NCBI RefSeq assembly: GCF_002934265.1
Contig: NZ_PTIX01000013.1
Span: 124,001-188,000 of the forward strand
Length of the DNA: 64,000 nucleotides
Direction: 5' to 3'
Source of the DNA: Actinokineospora auranticolor
GTDB taxonomy: Bacteria; Actinomycetota; Actinomycetes; Mycobacteriales; Pseudonocardiaceae
The stretch's first letter is position 1. Each line of letters opens with the position of its first letter. Below the pieces are notes generated by a model. It did no database searches. It was not told the DNA's origin and was given only the letters and a program-made list of their open reading frames with translations. This document shows positions 20,369-29,491 of this stretch, piece after piece. The position numbers and the translations under genes were made by a program.

Positions 20369-21633
20369 GACCGCGCCCCTTCCCCGAATTCCCCGACCGC
20401 CTCGATCACCGTCTCCGCCTCGAACCGCGCCCCCAGGGCGCGCAGCCGCGACTCGGCCTCCGCCCGGTCCGCGCCGGTGGCCACGGCCGCGAGCAGGAAG
20501 TCCGCCGAGCCGGCCGCCGGTGGGATGACCCCACCGGGCTCGGCGTAGCGCCAGAACCTCGACACCCACGGCTCGGTCGGCGGCTCCGGCACCGACCGCA
20601 CCGCGCCGGGGCGCTTCATCATCAGCACCTGCCCGCTCATCCGGGCGGGGCGTGGCGGCGGGCCACCGGCCAGGGTGTCGGCCAGCAGCGGCAGGTCGAG
20701 CCCGACCTGCGCGCGGGTGACGTACTCGCCCAGGTTGACCCCGAAGATCGCGGCCGCCACCTCGCGGATCTTCGCCCCGCCCGGCCGGGACCCGATCTCG
20801 CAGACCACGAGCCGGTCGTCCGGGGTGTGGAAGACCTCGGCGTGGAAGGCGTGCTCGGTGAGCCTGCCGTTGGTCAGGCGCAGCGCCGCGATCGTCCGCT
20901 CGGCCAGGGCCAGCAGCCGCGCCGAGAGCGGGTCGTCGACGTCGAGGGTCAGGTCGATCCGGGCGCCCGGGTCGGTGCCGAAGGACGACAGCTCGTACTG
21001 GTACTGCGACGCCCACGCCAGCACGATCCGGCCGCCGACCACCAGACCGTCCACATGGCACATACGCCCCGGGACGAACGCCTCCACCAGAACGGGTTCG
21101 GGGAAGGGCACCAGGTCTGCGCGTTCGGGCAAGATCCGCAAACCGATCGCGTTGTACCCCGCCACGTCCTTGACCACGACCGGGTAGCCGTGCTCGTCGG
21201 CGAACTCCCAGACCTCCTCGGGCGCGCGCACGACCGCGTGCTCGGCCACCTCGATGCCCGCGGCGACGAGCATCCGCTTCATCAGCGCCTTGTCCCGGTA
21301 CGGCAGCACGTCGGCGGGCCACGCCCCGGCCAGCCCCAGGTGCTCGCGCACCCTGGCGGCGACCAGCACGTCCCCCTCGTGGTGCGCGACGACCGCGCTG
21401 ACCTCGAACTTCTCGGCCAACGCGAGCGCGATTCGGAACAGTTCCTCCTCGTCGGAGAAATCGGGCAGGAGTTCCAGGCGCGTCACGCCGGGGTGGTCGG
21501 CGGGAATCGCCTCCCCCGCCGCGAGGATCCGATCCCGGGCGGCCAGCACAATGACCTCCCCCGGGTAATCCGCCAGCCAGGACCCGTACGGGAAGGGCTC
21601 GAACGGGTTGCGGTGCACGACCAGGACGCTCAC
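20365..21633 (-). CDS. ATP-grasp carboxylate-amine ligase A
   Basis: 422 residues, GTG start overlapping the previous gene by GTGA. ATP-grasp fold: N-terminal Rossmann-like part with HHEGDVLVAARVREHLGL, ATP-binding hinge in YPVVVKDVAGYNAIGLRIL and LVEAFVPGRMCHVDGLV, and metal-binding residues in HAEVFHTPDDRLVVCEIGSRPGG. These enzymes activate a carboxylate as acyl phosphate and join it to an amine, often making dipeptides. It stands directly beside a second ATP-grasp enzyme and an exporter, as in dipeptide antibiotic clusters. The SRPGG ending differs from the ARLGG/RVAGD endings of the other three copies, suggesting a different substrate. Confidence 0.88.
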   Translation of the reverse strand: MSVLVVHRNPFEPFPYGSWLADYPGEVIVLAARDRILAAGEAIPADHPGVTRLELLPDFSDEEELFRIALALAEKFEVSAVVAHHEGDVLVAARVREHLGLAGAWPADVLPYRDKALMKRMLVAAGIEVAEHAVVRAPEEVWEFADEHGYPVVVKDVAGYNAIGLRILPERADLVPFPEPVLVEAFVPGRMCHVDGLVVGGRIVLAWASQYQYELSSFGTDPGARIDLTLDVDDPLSARLLALAERTIAALRLTNGRLTEHAFHAEVFHTPDDRLVVCEIGSRPGGAKIREVAAAIFGVNLGEYVTRAQVGLDLPLLADTLAGGPPPRPARMSGQVLMMKRPGAVRSVPEPPTEPWVSRFWRYAEPGGVIPPAAGSADFLLAAVATGADRAEAESRLRALGARFEAETVIEAVGEFGEGARS

Positions 21634-22910
21634 ACCGACACCGCCTCGGCGATCCCGGCGACCCGCGCCCGACGCGCCCCGGCGGGGGTCTGCACCCGGA
21701 TGTCGAGCACCTCGTCGACCAGCCGCGCGGCCGCCTCGAGAGCCGCGTCGGTGTCCTCGGCGGCGACCGCGACCAGGCCCAACCGGTCCCAGTTGTCACG
21801 CAATGCGCGCACCTCGTCCCCGGGCTTGGCGGAGATCCGGACGACCAGCACGCCGTCCTGCACGGTGGCCGCGGTCACCCCGTCGACGGAGGTCACCACG
21901 CCCGGCTCGCCGACCACGGCCCGGGTGCTCGCCCCGGCGTACGCGACCGGCCGGTCCGGCAGCTGCGGCACCAGCCCGAACGGCCAGCCGACGGAGTAGG
22001 ACACCAGGTCGACCCCGTACGCGGCCTGCACCAGCTCCGGGATGGCGTCACCCGCCACCCGGTTGTGGCTCTCGATCACCGCGACCCCGCGCGAGCCGAC
22101 CCGCACCTCGGTGTGCGCCACGCCGTCGCGCAGGCCCATCTCGGTGAGGAACCGCGGCACCTCGGCGCGGATCCGGTCCTCGTCGTCGGCGCTGATCCGG
22201 GCGGGCACGGCGTGGCCCAGCTCGGCGTAGCAGTCCGGGTCGCTGAACTTCTCGGTCACCGCGACGACCACGTGCCGACCGGCGAAGGAGAACGTCTCCA
22301 CGCTGTACTCGGGCCCGTCGAGGTACTGCTCCATGAGGAACTCGCCGAGCACGAACAGCGTGGACACCCGGTCGGTGCGGGTGCCGCGCAGCCGGGCGAC
22401 CAGCGCCCAGGCCCGGTCCAGGTCGGCCGGGCCGTCCACGCGCAGCACGCCGATGCCCGCGGTGGCGTCGGTCGGCTTGACGATGAACGGGTAGCCGTAG
22501 CGGGCGGCGAACGCGTCCAGGTCGGTGCGCTGCTCCAGCGGCTCCGCGCCGACCGCGTCCGGGTCGTGCCGGGCCAGGTGCGCGCGCATGGCGAGCTTGT
22601 CCCGGAACCGGCGGGTGACGTCGAGGCCGGTGCCGCCGAGGCCGTAGCGGTCGTTGATCCGGCCCGCGTTGTCCAGGCCGGGCTCGGTCAGCGACACCAC
22701 GGCGTCGAACCCGTGGATGTCCCACAGCTCCTCGACGACCGGCTCGACCGCGGCCCACCTGGTGAAGTCGACGACGCGCAGCACGTCGGCGGCGGCCTCC
22801 TGCACGGGCGTGACCTTGGTCGGGTGTTGCAGGAGCAGCACGGCGAGGCCCAGGTCCTTCGCCTTGACGACGGTCTCGTCGGTGCCCCCCACCAGCAGCA
22901 GCGTGCTCAT
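21630..22910 (-). CDS. ATP-grasp carboxylate-amine ligase B
   Basis: 426 residues; ATG at 22910 overlaps the cysK-like stop by ATGA. Conserved pieces: N-terminal MSTLLLVGGTDETV, ATP-binding region YPFIVKPTDATAGIGVLRV, LMEQYLDGPEYSVETFSF, and metal ligands in HTEVRVGSRGVAVIESHNRVAGD. Architecture is like BacD/DdaF-type amino-acid ligases. The C-terminal ~90 residues form an extra domain (SVDGVTAATVQDGVLVVRIS) like that found in these ligases. It probably accepts the beta-substituted alanine made by the cysE/cysK pair upstream; inferred from the operon. Confidence 0.9.
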   Translation of the reverse strand: MSTLLLVGGTDETVVKAKDLGLAVLLLQHPTKVTPVQEAAADVLRVVDFTRWAAVEPVVEELWDIHGFDAVVSLTEPGLDNAGRINDRYGLGGTGLDVTRRFRDKLAMRAHLARHDPDAVGAEPLEQRTDLDAFAARYGYPFIVKPTDATAGIGVLRVDGPADLDRAWALVARLRGTRTDRVSTLFVLGEFLMEQYLDGPEYSVETFSFAGRHVVVAVTEKFSDPDCYAELGHAVPARISADDEDRIRAEVPRFLTEMGLRDGVAHTEVRVGSRGVAVIESHNRVAGDAIPELVQAAYGVDLVSYSVGWPFGLVPQLPDRPVAYAGASTRAVVGEPGVVTSVDGVTAATVQDGVLVVRISAKPGDEVRALRDNWDRLGLVAVAAEDTDAALEAAARLVDEVLDIRVQTPAGARRARVAGIAEAVSV

Positions 22911-23863
22911 CGGTCGGTTCCCTTCGGTGCGGTGGCCGACCCGGGGAAGCTGAGGTAGCGCTCGCCGGTGTCGGGCAGGATGGTGACGACGGTCTTGTCC
23001 GCGTTCTCGGGGCGGGCGGCGACCCGCAGCGCGGCGTGGGTGGCGGCGCCGGAGGAGATCCCGGCCAGCACCCCGACCCGGCGGGCGAGCCACCGGGCGG
23101 TGTCGGCGGCCTCGGCGTCCGCCACGGTGAGCACCTCGTCGATCAGCGCGACGTCGGTGGTGTCGGCGACGAAGCCGCCGTTGAGACCGGGGATCGCGTG
23201 GCTGCCGCCGATCCCCCGCGACAGCACCGGCGAGCCCTCCGGCTCGACGGCGATGGCGCGGACCAGCGGGTTCCGCTCCTTGAGGTAGCGCGCGGTGCCG
23301 CAGAGCGTGCCGCCGGTGCCGACCCCGCAGACCAGGATGTCGACGCTGCCCGCGCTGTCCTCCCAGATCTCCGGTCCGGTGGACTCGTAGTGCGCGGCGA
23401 GGTTGTCCGGGTTGGCGTGCTGCCGCGGGAACCACGACCCGGGGGTGGCGTCGTGCAGCTCCTGGGCGCGGTCGATGCAGCCCTGGTAGCGCAGCTCGGC
23501 GGGGGTCTGCACGACCTCGGCGCCCAGCGCCCGCAGCAGCCCGATCCGCTCGGCGGTGGCGTTGTCCGGCAGCACGATGACGCACCGGTAGCCGCGCGCC
23601 GCGCTCAGCGCCGCCAGCGCGATGCCGGTGTTGCCCGAGGTGGCCTCGATGACCACACCGGACCCGGGGGTCAGGTGCCCGTCGCGCTCGGCGCCGCGCA
23701 GCATCCACAGCGCGGCCCGGTCCTTGACGCTGGCGGCCGGGTTGGCCGACTCCAGCTTGGCCAGCACCCGGGCACCGGTCGACGGCAACCGCAGCAGCGG
23801 GGTGCCCCCGACCAGCTCGTCGATGCGCTCGGCGACCCGCTGTCGGGCCAGTAAGGCGGTCAT
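22907..23863 (-). CDS. cysK: Cysteine-synthase-family PLP enzyme
   Basis: 318 residues, beta-family PLP enzyme. PLP lysine in NPAASVKDRAALW, the substrate loop EATSGNTGIAL, phosphate-binding GVGTGGTLCGTARYL and ISSGAATHAAL are all present as in O-acetylserine sulfhydrylases. It overlaps cysE upstream and an ATP-grasp gene downstream by 4 bp each, so its job is tied to the cluster. Options are cysteine supply, another beta-substituted alanine, or the first step to 2,3-diaminopropionate (as SbnA/VioB homologues do) together with the cyclodeaminase-like gene at 29893. The loop is the classic TSGNTG type and cysE is adjacent, which favours O-acetylserine as substrate. Confidence 0.9.
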   Translation of the reverse strand: MTALLARQRVAERIDELVGGTPLLRLPSTGARVLAKLESANPAASVKDRAALWMLRGAERDGHLTPGSGVVIEATSGNTGIALAALSAARGYRCVIVLPDNATAERIGLLRALGAEVVQTPAELRYQGCIDRAQELHDATPGSWFPRQHANPDNLAAHYESTGPEIWEDSAGSVDILVCGVGTGGTLCGTARYLKERNPLVRAIAVEPEGSPVLSRGIGGSHAIPGLNGGFVADTTDVALIDEVLTVADAEAADTARWLARRVGVLAGISSGAATHAALRVAARPENADKTVVTILPDTGERYLSFPGSATAPKGTDR

Positions 23864-24483
23864 GACGCTTTCCTCCGGGGGGTGCGGTGCGACTGGCGGG
23901 GCGTGATGGTGGCGACGGGGGCCAGCGCGGTGGCGCCGTCGGGCACGTCGGCGACGATGAGCGCCTGGGCGCCGATGACCGCGCCGTGGCCGATGCGGAC
24001 CGGGCCGAGCACGGTGGCGTTGGCGCCGAGGATGACCCCGTCGCCGACCTCGGGGTGGCGGCGCTCGCCGTCGGGGCGGCGGTTGTCCCGCCACCAGCCG
24101 ACGGCGCCGAGGGTGACCTGGTGGTAGATGGTCACGTCGTCGCCGACCACGGCGGTCTCGCCGATGACGACGGCGGAGCCGTGGTCGATCAGCACCCGCC
24201 TGCCGACCCGGGCGCCCGGGTGGATCTCGACGCCGGTGACGGCGCGGACCAGCAGCATCAGGGTCCGGGCGGGCAGCCGCAGGCCGACGCCGTGCAGCCG
24301 GTGCGCGATCCGGTGCGCCCACAGCGCGGTCAGCGCCGGGTGCAGCAGGCCCTCGGCTCGGCTGCGGATCGACGGGTCGCGCCCGACCACGGTGTCCCAG
24401 TCCTCGGCGCACAGCCGCAGCAGGCCGGGCCCCGGCTCCCGCGCGATGCCCACTACCGGTGCGGCCCTGGTGACCCGGTCCAT
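23860..24483 (-). CDS. cysE: Serine O-acetyltransferase
   Basis: 207 residues. An N-terminal helical domain is followed by a left-handed beta-helix of hexapeptide repeats (VEIHPGARVGRRVLIDHGSAVVIGETAVVGDDVTIY...), with DHG and the HPEVGDGVILGANATVLG section typical of CysE. It makes O-acetyl-L-serine from serine and acetyl-CoA. The ATG has GGGAGG upstream and the gene opens the five-gene operon cysE-cysK-ligase-ligase-MFS. A cluster-dedicated cysE implies that O-acetylserine is a precursor of the product. A SARP-like heptamer repeat lies about 100 bp upstream. Confidence 0.92.
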   Translation of the reverse strand: MDRVTRAAPVVGIAREPGPGLLRLCAEDWDTVVGRDPSIRSRAEGLLHPALTALWAHRIAHRLHGVGLRLPARTLMLLVRAVTGVEIHPGARVGRRVLIDHGSAVVIGETAVVGDDVTIYHQVTLGAVGWWRDNRRPDGERRHPEVGDGVILGANATVLGPVRIGHGAVIGAQALIVADVPDGATALAPVATITPRQSHRTPRRKAS

Positions 24484-24578
24484 TGGCGTTCCTCCCGTCC
24501 AGCCGTGCGCCGAACCCCTCGGCCCGCTCAGCGTGCGCGCGGGTGCTTTGGGTCGGCTTTTCGCCGGGAGGCGGCCAT

Positions 24579-24596
24579 CAATAGCGAACCGATAGC
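24579..24596 (+). promoter_or_regulatory. SARP-type box upstream of the cysE operon
   Basis: Heptamers CAATAGC and CGATAGC separated by GAAC, i.e. an exact 11-bp direct repeat matching the sites at 18932 and 29793. It lies 96 bp upstream of the cysE ATG. Its orientation is opposite to that gene, unlike the other two sites, which lowers confidence. Confidence 0.45.
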
Positions 24597-24633
24597 GGTC
24601 TTTCCCGCAGGTCAGAGCACTGAAAGCGCAGAA

Positions 24634-24677
24634 GAGGCCGATGTCCGCGCCACCTGGGTGGCGCGGACATCGGCCTC
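24634..24677 (-). terminator. 21-bp hairpin after MFS gene
   Basis: Perfect 21-bp stem (first arm begins GAGGCCGATGTCCGCG) with a 2-nt loop, 15 bp beyond the stop of the 24692-25906 gene. It ends that transcript before the cysE promoter region. Confidence 0.8.
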
Positions 24678-24691
24678 GTCGTACTACGCGG

Positions 24692-25906
24692 TCAGACGGT
24701 CGCGGGTCGGGTGCGGCGGGCCCAGGCCACAGCCGGGGCGGTGGCCAGCGAGGCCAGCAGGAACAGCCCGCCGAGCACCAGCCAGCCGACGGCGCCGCCC
24801 CCGATCACCAGCGCGGTCAGCAGCAGCGGCCCGACGGTCCTGGCCACCGAGATGCCGCTGCCGAAGAAGCCCTGGTACTGCCCGTGCCTGCCCTCGGGGG
24901 CCAGCCCGAAGCTGACCTCCCAGAAGCCGGAGGCGAGCATCATCTCGCCGACGGCCTGCAAGAGCGCGCCCGCGAGCAGCACCGCGACCGCCGCCCACGC
25001 CGCCAGTCCCCCGGCGGACAGGGCGAACACCGCGCACGCCGCGAGCAGCAGCACACCCGACACGCGCACCATCCGCACGGCGCTGTCCAGGTCGGTCACC
25101 CGGTTGGCCACCGAGACCTGGAACAGCACCACGGTGACGGTGTTGACGACCATGAGCCCGGCGACCATCCAGCGCGGCGCGGCGGTGTGCTCGACCACCC
25201 ACAGCGGCAGCACGACGCTGAGCAGCGGCATGTACAGCATCATCACCGAGTTCAGCACGGTGATGACCGCGTACGGTCGGTCGCGCAACACGCCCAGCGC
25301 CGGTTCACCATCGCCTGCCCGTTCCACCCCGGGCACCAGCGGCAGCCGCCGCAGCACCAGCGCGGCACCCAGGAAGGTCAGCGCGTCGAGGGCGAAGGCC
25401 GACAGGTAGGCCGCCTCGGTGTCGAATTGCAGCGCGACGCCGCCGACCGCCGCGCCGATCGCGATCCCCGCGTTGGCGGTGGATTGCAGGTACGCCCGGG
25501 CCTTGGTCCGGCCCGCCGCGTCCACCACCCCCGCCAGCAGGGCCTGCCGGGACGCCACGAGCCCGCACTGGCACACCGTGTAGACGCAGGCCGCCACCAG
25601 GAAAGCCGGGAACGAGCGGGCCAGCGCGAAGCCCGCCACGGCCACCGCGGTGGCCACCGCGAGCAGCACCGCGACACCGCGCGGCCCCCGCCGGTCGGCG
25701 AGGTGCCCGAGCGGCACCCCCGCCAGCGTGCCCAGTGCCCAGCCCAGGGTCAGACCGAACCCGACCTGGGTTGGGGACAATCCCACAATACGGGTGAAAT
25801 AGAGCGTCGAGCAGACATAATAGGCACCGTCCCCGATGGAATTGGTCAGTTGGGCTAGGGCGAGTCCCCTGGATGGTCCAGCAGGCGGAACGAATCTCCG
25901 GAACAC
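24692..25906 (-). CDS. MFS transporter
   Basis: 404-residue 12-helix permease starting at a GTG with GGAGAGAA directly upstream. It has a typical motif A (GVPLGHLADRRGPRGVAVLL) between helices 2 and 3. It is transcribed divergently from the SARP regulator (26128) and carries its own terminator, so it forms a single-gene unit whose promoter faces the regulator's. Self-resistance or product export is the likely role in this setting. It is the second of three MFS genes in the biosynthetic region and is not closely similar to the other two by eye. Confidence 0.85.
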   Translation of the reverse strand: MFRRFVPPAGPSRGLALAQLTNSIGDGAYYVCSTLYFTRIVGLSPTQVGFGLTLGWALGTLAGVPLGHLADRRGPRGVAVLLAVATAVAVAGFALARSFPAFLVAACVYTVCQCGLVASRQALLAGVVDAAGRTKARAYLQSTANAGIAIGAAVGGVALQFDTEAAYLSAFALDALTFLGAALVLRRLPLVPGVERAGDGEPALGVLRDRPYAVITVLNSVMMLYMPLLSVVLPLWVVEHTAAPRWMVAGLMVVNTVTVVLFQVSVANRVTDLDSAVRMVRVSGVLLLAACAVFALSAGGLAAWAAVAVLLAGALLQAVGEMMLASGFWEVSFGLAPEGRHGQYQGFFGSGISVARTVGPLLLTALVIGGGAVGWLVLGGLFLLASLATAPAVAWARRTRPATV

Positions 25907-26014
25907 TTCTCTCCTTCCCCACGCCGCGTGCGATAATCATGGACGCGAACCAGGACCGGCCACAGTGGAGTGGTACCAAGTGACCTTTCGCTGGATGAGT
26001 GTGAAAATTTCCAC

Positions 26015-26038
26015 CCCCGACACCCGGTTTGGTCGGGG
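26015..26038. promoter_or_regulatory. Inverted repeat in MFS/SARP divergent promoter region
   Basis: CCCCGAC and GTCGGGG separated by 10 bp, 90 bp upstream of the SARP start in the 221-bp divergent region. It could be an operator or a leader hairpin. No heptamer pair of the SARP-box type was found in this intergenic region. Confidence 0.3.
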
Positions 26039-26127
26039 TGTACGACCGAGCCAAACGGCCCACGACACCGCGCCGCCCGCCACGCGCGACTGACACGGAC
26101 CTTGTGGACACACGGAGGGACGAGCAC

Positions 26128-29100
26128 GTGGTGCTGAGGCTTCTCGGGCCCATCGAGATGGTCGTCGACCAGCGCACCCTCGACCTCGGCGGACCGCGGC
26201 AGCGGATCGTGCTGGCCGTGCTCGGCCTCAACGCCAACCGGGTGGTCCCGGTCGAGCAGCTCATCGACGCGGTGTGGGACGCCTCCCCGCCGTCGACCGC
26301 GCGCGGGCAGATCCAGATCTGCATCTCCGCGCTGCGCAAGCTCTTCGGCGACGCGGGCCGCGCGGACGCCATCCGCACCCGACCGCCCGGCTACCTGCTG
26401 GAACTGGCCGACGACGACGTCGACAGCCTGCGGTTCAACGCCATGGTCACCCGCGCGCGGGCCGAGGCCGACGCGGGCGGGGTCGAGGACGCGGCGGCCA
26501 CGCTGCGCGCGGCCCTGGCGCTGTGGCGCGGTTCCGCGCTCTCCGGCGTGGCCAGCGACCTGGTGCGGCGCGCGGCCGTACCGCTCGACGACCGGCGGGT
26601 CGCGGTGATCGAGGAGCGCATCCGGCTCGACCTGCAACTGGGCAGGCACGAGGAGATCAGCGGCGAACTGCGCGCGCTGGTGCACGCGCACCCGCTGCGG
26701 GAGCGGTTGCACGGCTTCCTGATGCTGGCCCTGTACCGGGCGGGCAGGCAGGCCGAGGCGCTGGAGGTGGGCCGCGCCGCGCGCGCCGCGCTGATCGAGG
26801 AGATCGGCATCGAACCCGGTCAGGAACTGCAGGACCTCGAACGCGCGATCCTCAACCGCGACCCCGCGCTGAGCGCGCCGCCGCCCAGACCGGGCACAAC
26901 CCGTGGCGCGGCGACCGAAGGCGACCGGCCGGGCGACCGGTCCCCCGCCGCGGGCGCCCCCGCGCAGGCCGAGGCGCCGCTGACGATCCCACGGCAGCTC
27001 CCGGCCAGCATCACCGATTTCACCGGCCGCGACGACCTCGTGGAGAGCATCCGCGCGGGTTTGGAAGCCGATCCGGAAGAGGTCCGCTACGCGGTGCCGA
27101 TCGTCGCCATATCGGGAAAGGGCGGCGTGGGCAAGTCCAGCGTCGCGGTGCGCGCCGCGCACGAGGTGGCCGACCACTTCCCCGACGGGCAGCTCTACGC
27201 GGACATGCGGGCACACGACGGCGACGACCGCACCGCGAAGCTGCTCGCCCGCTTCTTGCGCGCGCTCGGCGTGCCCGGTACCGCGGTGCCCGACGACCTC
27301 GACGAGCGCGTGGAGCTCTACCGCAGCCGGGTTTCCGGCAAGCGGCTGCTGCTCGTCCTCGACGACGTCACCGACGAGGCCCAGGTGCTGCCGCTGCTGC
27401 CGGGCAGCGCCACCTGCGCGGTGATCACCACCAGCCGGGTGCGGCTGTCCGGCCTGCCCGGCGCGCGCTGGGTGGACGTGGACGTGTTCGACGTCGACCA
27501 GTCCGTGGAGCTGCTGACCAGGATCATCGGCACCACGCGGGTGGAGGCCGAGCCGGAGGCCGCGGTCGAGCTGATCACCTTCTGCGGCGGGCTGCCGCTG
27601 GCGCTGCGCATCGCGGGCGCCCGCCTGGCCTCCCGCACGCACTGGCGCATCGACGGCCTGGTGCGCAGGCTGCGCGACGAGGCCCGCAGGCTCGACGAGT
27701 TCGCCCACCACGGCCTGGAGCTGCGCTCCAACATCGGGCTCACCTACCGCGACCTGCCCCCGCAGGCGCAGCGGCTGTTCCAGCTGTTCGCGCTGATCCG
27801 CGCGCCGGAGTTCCCGGCGTGGACCGCGGCGGCCCTGCTGGACACCGACATGTTCGACGCCGAGGACATCCTGGAGAGCCTGGTCGACGCGCAGCTGCTC
27901 GACACCGTCGAGTACGCCGACGCGAGCGCCCCGCGCTACCGCTTCCACGACCTGATCCGGGTCTACGCCTGGGAGAAGCTGTGGGAGTCGACCGGCCAGA
28001 CCGAGCGCACCGAGACGCTGGCCCGGCTGCTGGGCGCCTGGCTGGGCCTGGCCGAGGAGGCGCACCGGCGGGAATACGGTGGTGACTACACGATCCTGCA
28101 CGGTGTCGCGGCCCGCTGGGCACCCGCCACCTGGGACGAGATCGGCCTCACCGCGAACCCGATCGACTGGCTCGACGGCGAACGCCGGTCCCTGGTGACC
28201 GCGGTGCGCCAGGCCGCGCAGGCCGGGCTCGACGAGCTGTGCTGGGACCTGGCGCTCACCTCCGTGACGCTGTTCGAGTCCAAGGGCTACTTCGACGACT
28301 GGCAGGAGTGCGCCCGGATCGCGCTGGACGCCGCGGAACGCGCGGGCAACCTGCTCGGCGTGGCGGCCACCCGGTACTCCGTGGGCACGCTGCACATGAT
28401 GCAGACCCGGCTCGCCGAGGCGGGCGAGTGCTTCACCGAGGCGCTGGCCGAGTTCAGCCGCGCGGGCCAGGAGCACGGCCGCGCGCTGGTGCTGCGCAAC
28501 CACGCGCACGTCGACGGGCTGCGCGGCGACGTCGGGGCGATGCTGGCCAAGTACACCGAGGCGCTGGCCACCATGCGCGCCGTCGGCGACCGCATCGGCG
28601 AGGCGCACATCCTGCGCAGCCTGGCCAAGCACCACCTGGAGGAGGGCGAGACCGCGGTCGCGCGGGCCCTGCTCGACGACGCGGTGCGCATCTGCCGCGA
28701 GGTGCGCTGCCTGCGCGCCGAGGCGCAGGTGGAGCACCGGGTGGCGGAGCTGCACGTGGCGACCGGGCAGATCGACCTGGCCCGCAAGTCGCTGCACCGG
28801 GTGCTGCAGATCGTCCGCGACACCGGCGACCGCATCGGCGAGACGTACGCGCTCTACGGGCTGGGTGTGGTGCGGCACAAGGAAGGCAGGCTCGACAACG
28901 CCGAGACCACCCTGGTGCACGCGCTGGACCTCTCGCGCCGGGTGGGCGAGCGGCTGATCGAGGCGAAGGCCCTGTACGCGCTGGGCCGGATCGCGCTGGC
29001 CCGCGGCGGCGGTGGCGCGGGCACCCCGCACCTGGAGCAGGCGCGAGCCCTGTTCGACGAGCTGGGATCGGCGCTGTGGCAGGCGAAAGCCCTGCTGGCG

Positions 29101-29277
29101 CTGTCGGAGGCGCACGAGACGGGGGCGGCGGCGCTGGCCGCGGTGGACCGCGCCGCCGAGCTGCTGGCCGATCTCGGGTCGAAGGAGGCCGGGCAACTGC
29201 TGGCCGAGGTCGAGGTGACCCGGTCGGCGCTCGCGTCCACCAGCCTGCCGGACGGGTACGCGGACCGCGGTCTCTGA
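26128..29277 (+). CDS. AfsR/SARP-type transcriptional activator (SARP-NB-ARC-TPR)
   Basis: 1049 residues from GTG 26128, chosen for the GGAGGG eight bases upstream. Order: OmpR-like winged helix (about 1-95, RLLGPIEMVVDQRTLDLGGPRQR), bacterial transcriptional activation domain (about 96-245, LVHAHPLRERLHGFLMLALYRAGRQAEAL), NB-ARC ATPase (about 295-560; P-loop GKGGVGKSS near 330, Walker B LLLVLDDV, TTSRVRL, GGLPLALRIAG) and TPR repeats to the end. This is the large AfsR class of pathway regulators that bind heptameric direct repeats overlapping -35 elements. Three candidate repeats lie in front of the NRPS, the cysE operon and the cyclodeaminase/DTHW pair. It sits centrally in the cluster, divergent from an MFS gene. 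Confidence 0.93.
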   Translation: MVLRLLGPIEMVVDQRTLDLGGPRQRIVLAVLGLNANRVVPVEQLIDAVWDASPPSTARGQIQICISALRKLFGDAGRADAIRTRPPGYLLELADDDVDSLRFNAMVTRARAEADAGGVEDAAATLRAALALWRGSALSGVASDLVRRAAVPLDDRRVAVIEERIRLDLQLGRHEEISGELRALVHAHPLRERLHGFLMLALYRAGRQAEALEVGRAARAALIEEIGIEPGQELQDLERAILNRDPALSAPPPRPGTTRGAATEGDRPGDRSPAAGAPAQAEAPLTIPRQLPASITDFTGRDDLVESIRAGLEADPEEVRYAVPIVAISGKGGVGKSSVAVRAAHEVADHFPDGQLYADMRAHDGDDRTAKLLARFLRALGVPGTAVPDDLDERVELYRSRVSGKRLLLVLDDVTDEAQVLPLLPGSATCAVITTSRVRLSGLPGARWVDVDVFDVDQSVELLTRIIGTTRVEAEPEAAVELITFCGGLPLALRIAGARLASRTHWRIDGLVRRLRDEARRLDEFAHHGLELRSNIGLTYRDLPPQAQRLFQLFALIRAPEFPAWTAAALLDTDMFDAEDILESLVDAQLLDTVEYADASAPRYRFHDLIRVYAWEKLWESTGQTERTETLARLLGAWLGLAEEAHRREYGGDYTILHGVAARWAPATWDEIGLTANPIDWLDGERRSLVTAVRQAAQAGLDELCWDLALTSVTLFESKGYFDDWQECARIALDAAERAGNLLGVAATRYSVGTLHMMQTRLAEAGECFTEALAEFSRAGQEHGRALVLRNHAHVDGLRGDVGAMLAKYTEALATMRAVGDRIGEAHILRSLAKHHLEEGETAVARALLDDAVRICREVRCLRAEAQVEHRVAELHVATGQIDLARKSLHRVLQIVRDTGDRIGETYALYGLGVVRHKEGRLDNAETTLVHALDLSRRVGERLIEAKALYALGRIALARGGGGAGTPHLEQARALFDELGSALWQAKALLALSEAHETGAAALAAVDRAAELLADLGSKEAGQLLAEVEVTRSALASTSLPDGYADRGL

Positions 29278-29309
29278 ACGGGGCACCGCCGAGCGCGCGG
29301 TGGCGGGAT

Positions 29310-29354
29310 GGGCTTCCCCGGTACGGGCTTCCCCAGAGAGGGCTTCCCCGGTAC
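29310..29354. repeat. Three tandem 15-bp repeats
   Basis: GGGCTTCCCCGGTAC occurs at 29310 and 29340 with a variant (GGGCTTCCCCAGAGA) at 29325, directly in tandem between the SARP stop and the end of the convergent DTHW gene. The following 100 bp also has CTGTCGCTG-type repeats. No hairpin terminator of the usual kind was seen here. Confidence 0.6.
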
Positions 29355-29491
29355 GGGCGGCCCTCGGGTGGGTGGTCGACGAGCGGTCTGTCGCTGAGAG
29401 CGCTGTCGCTGCGAGAGTGTGGGTCATCGGGACCGTCGGGATCGGTGACGGGTGGTCGGTGGCGTGCGGTGTTCCCCCAGCGGGACGCGGC

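Noticed and set aside
25855-29427. 1190-codon minus-strand open frame opposite the SARP gene
   Set aside because: Shadow of the SARP reading frame; the repetitive Gln/Arg/Gly/Val product has no recognisable motif.
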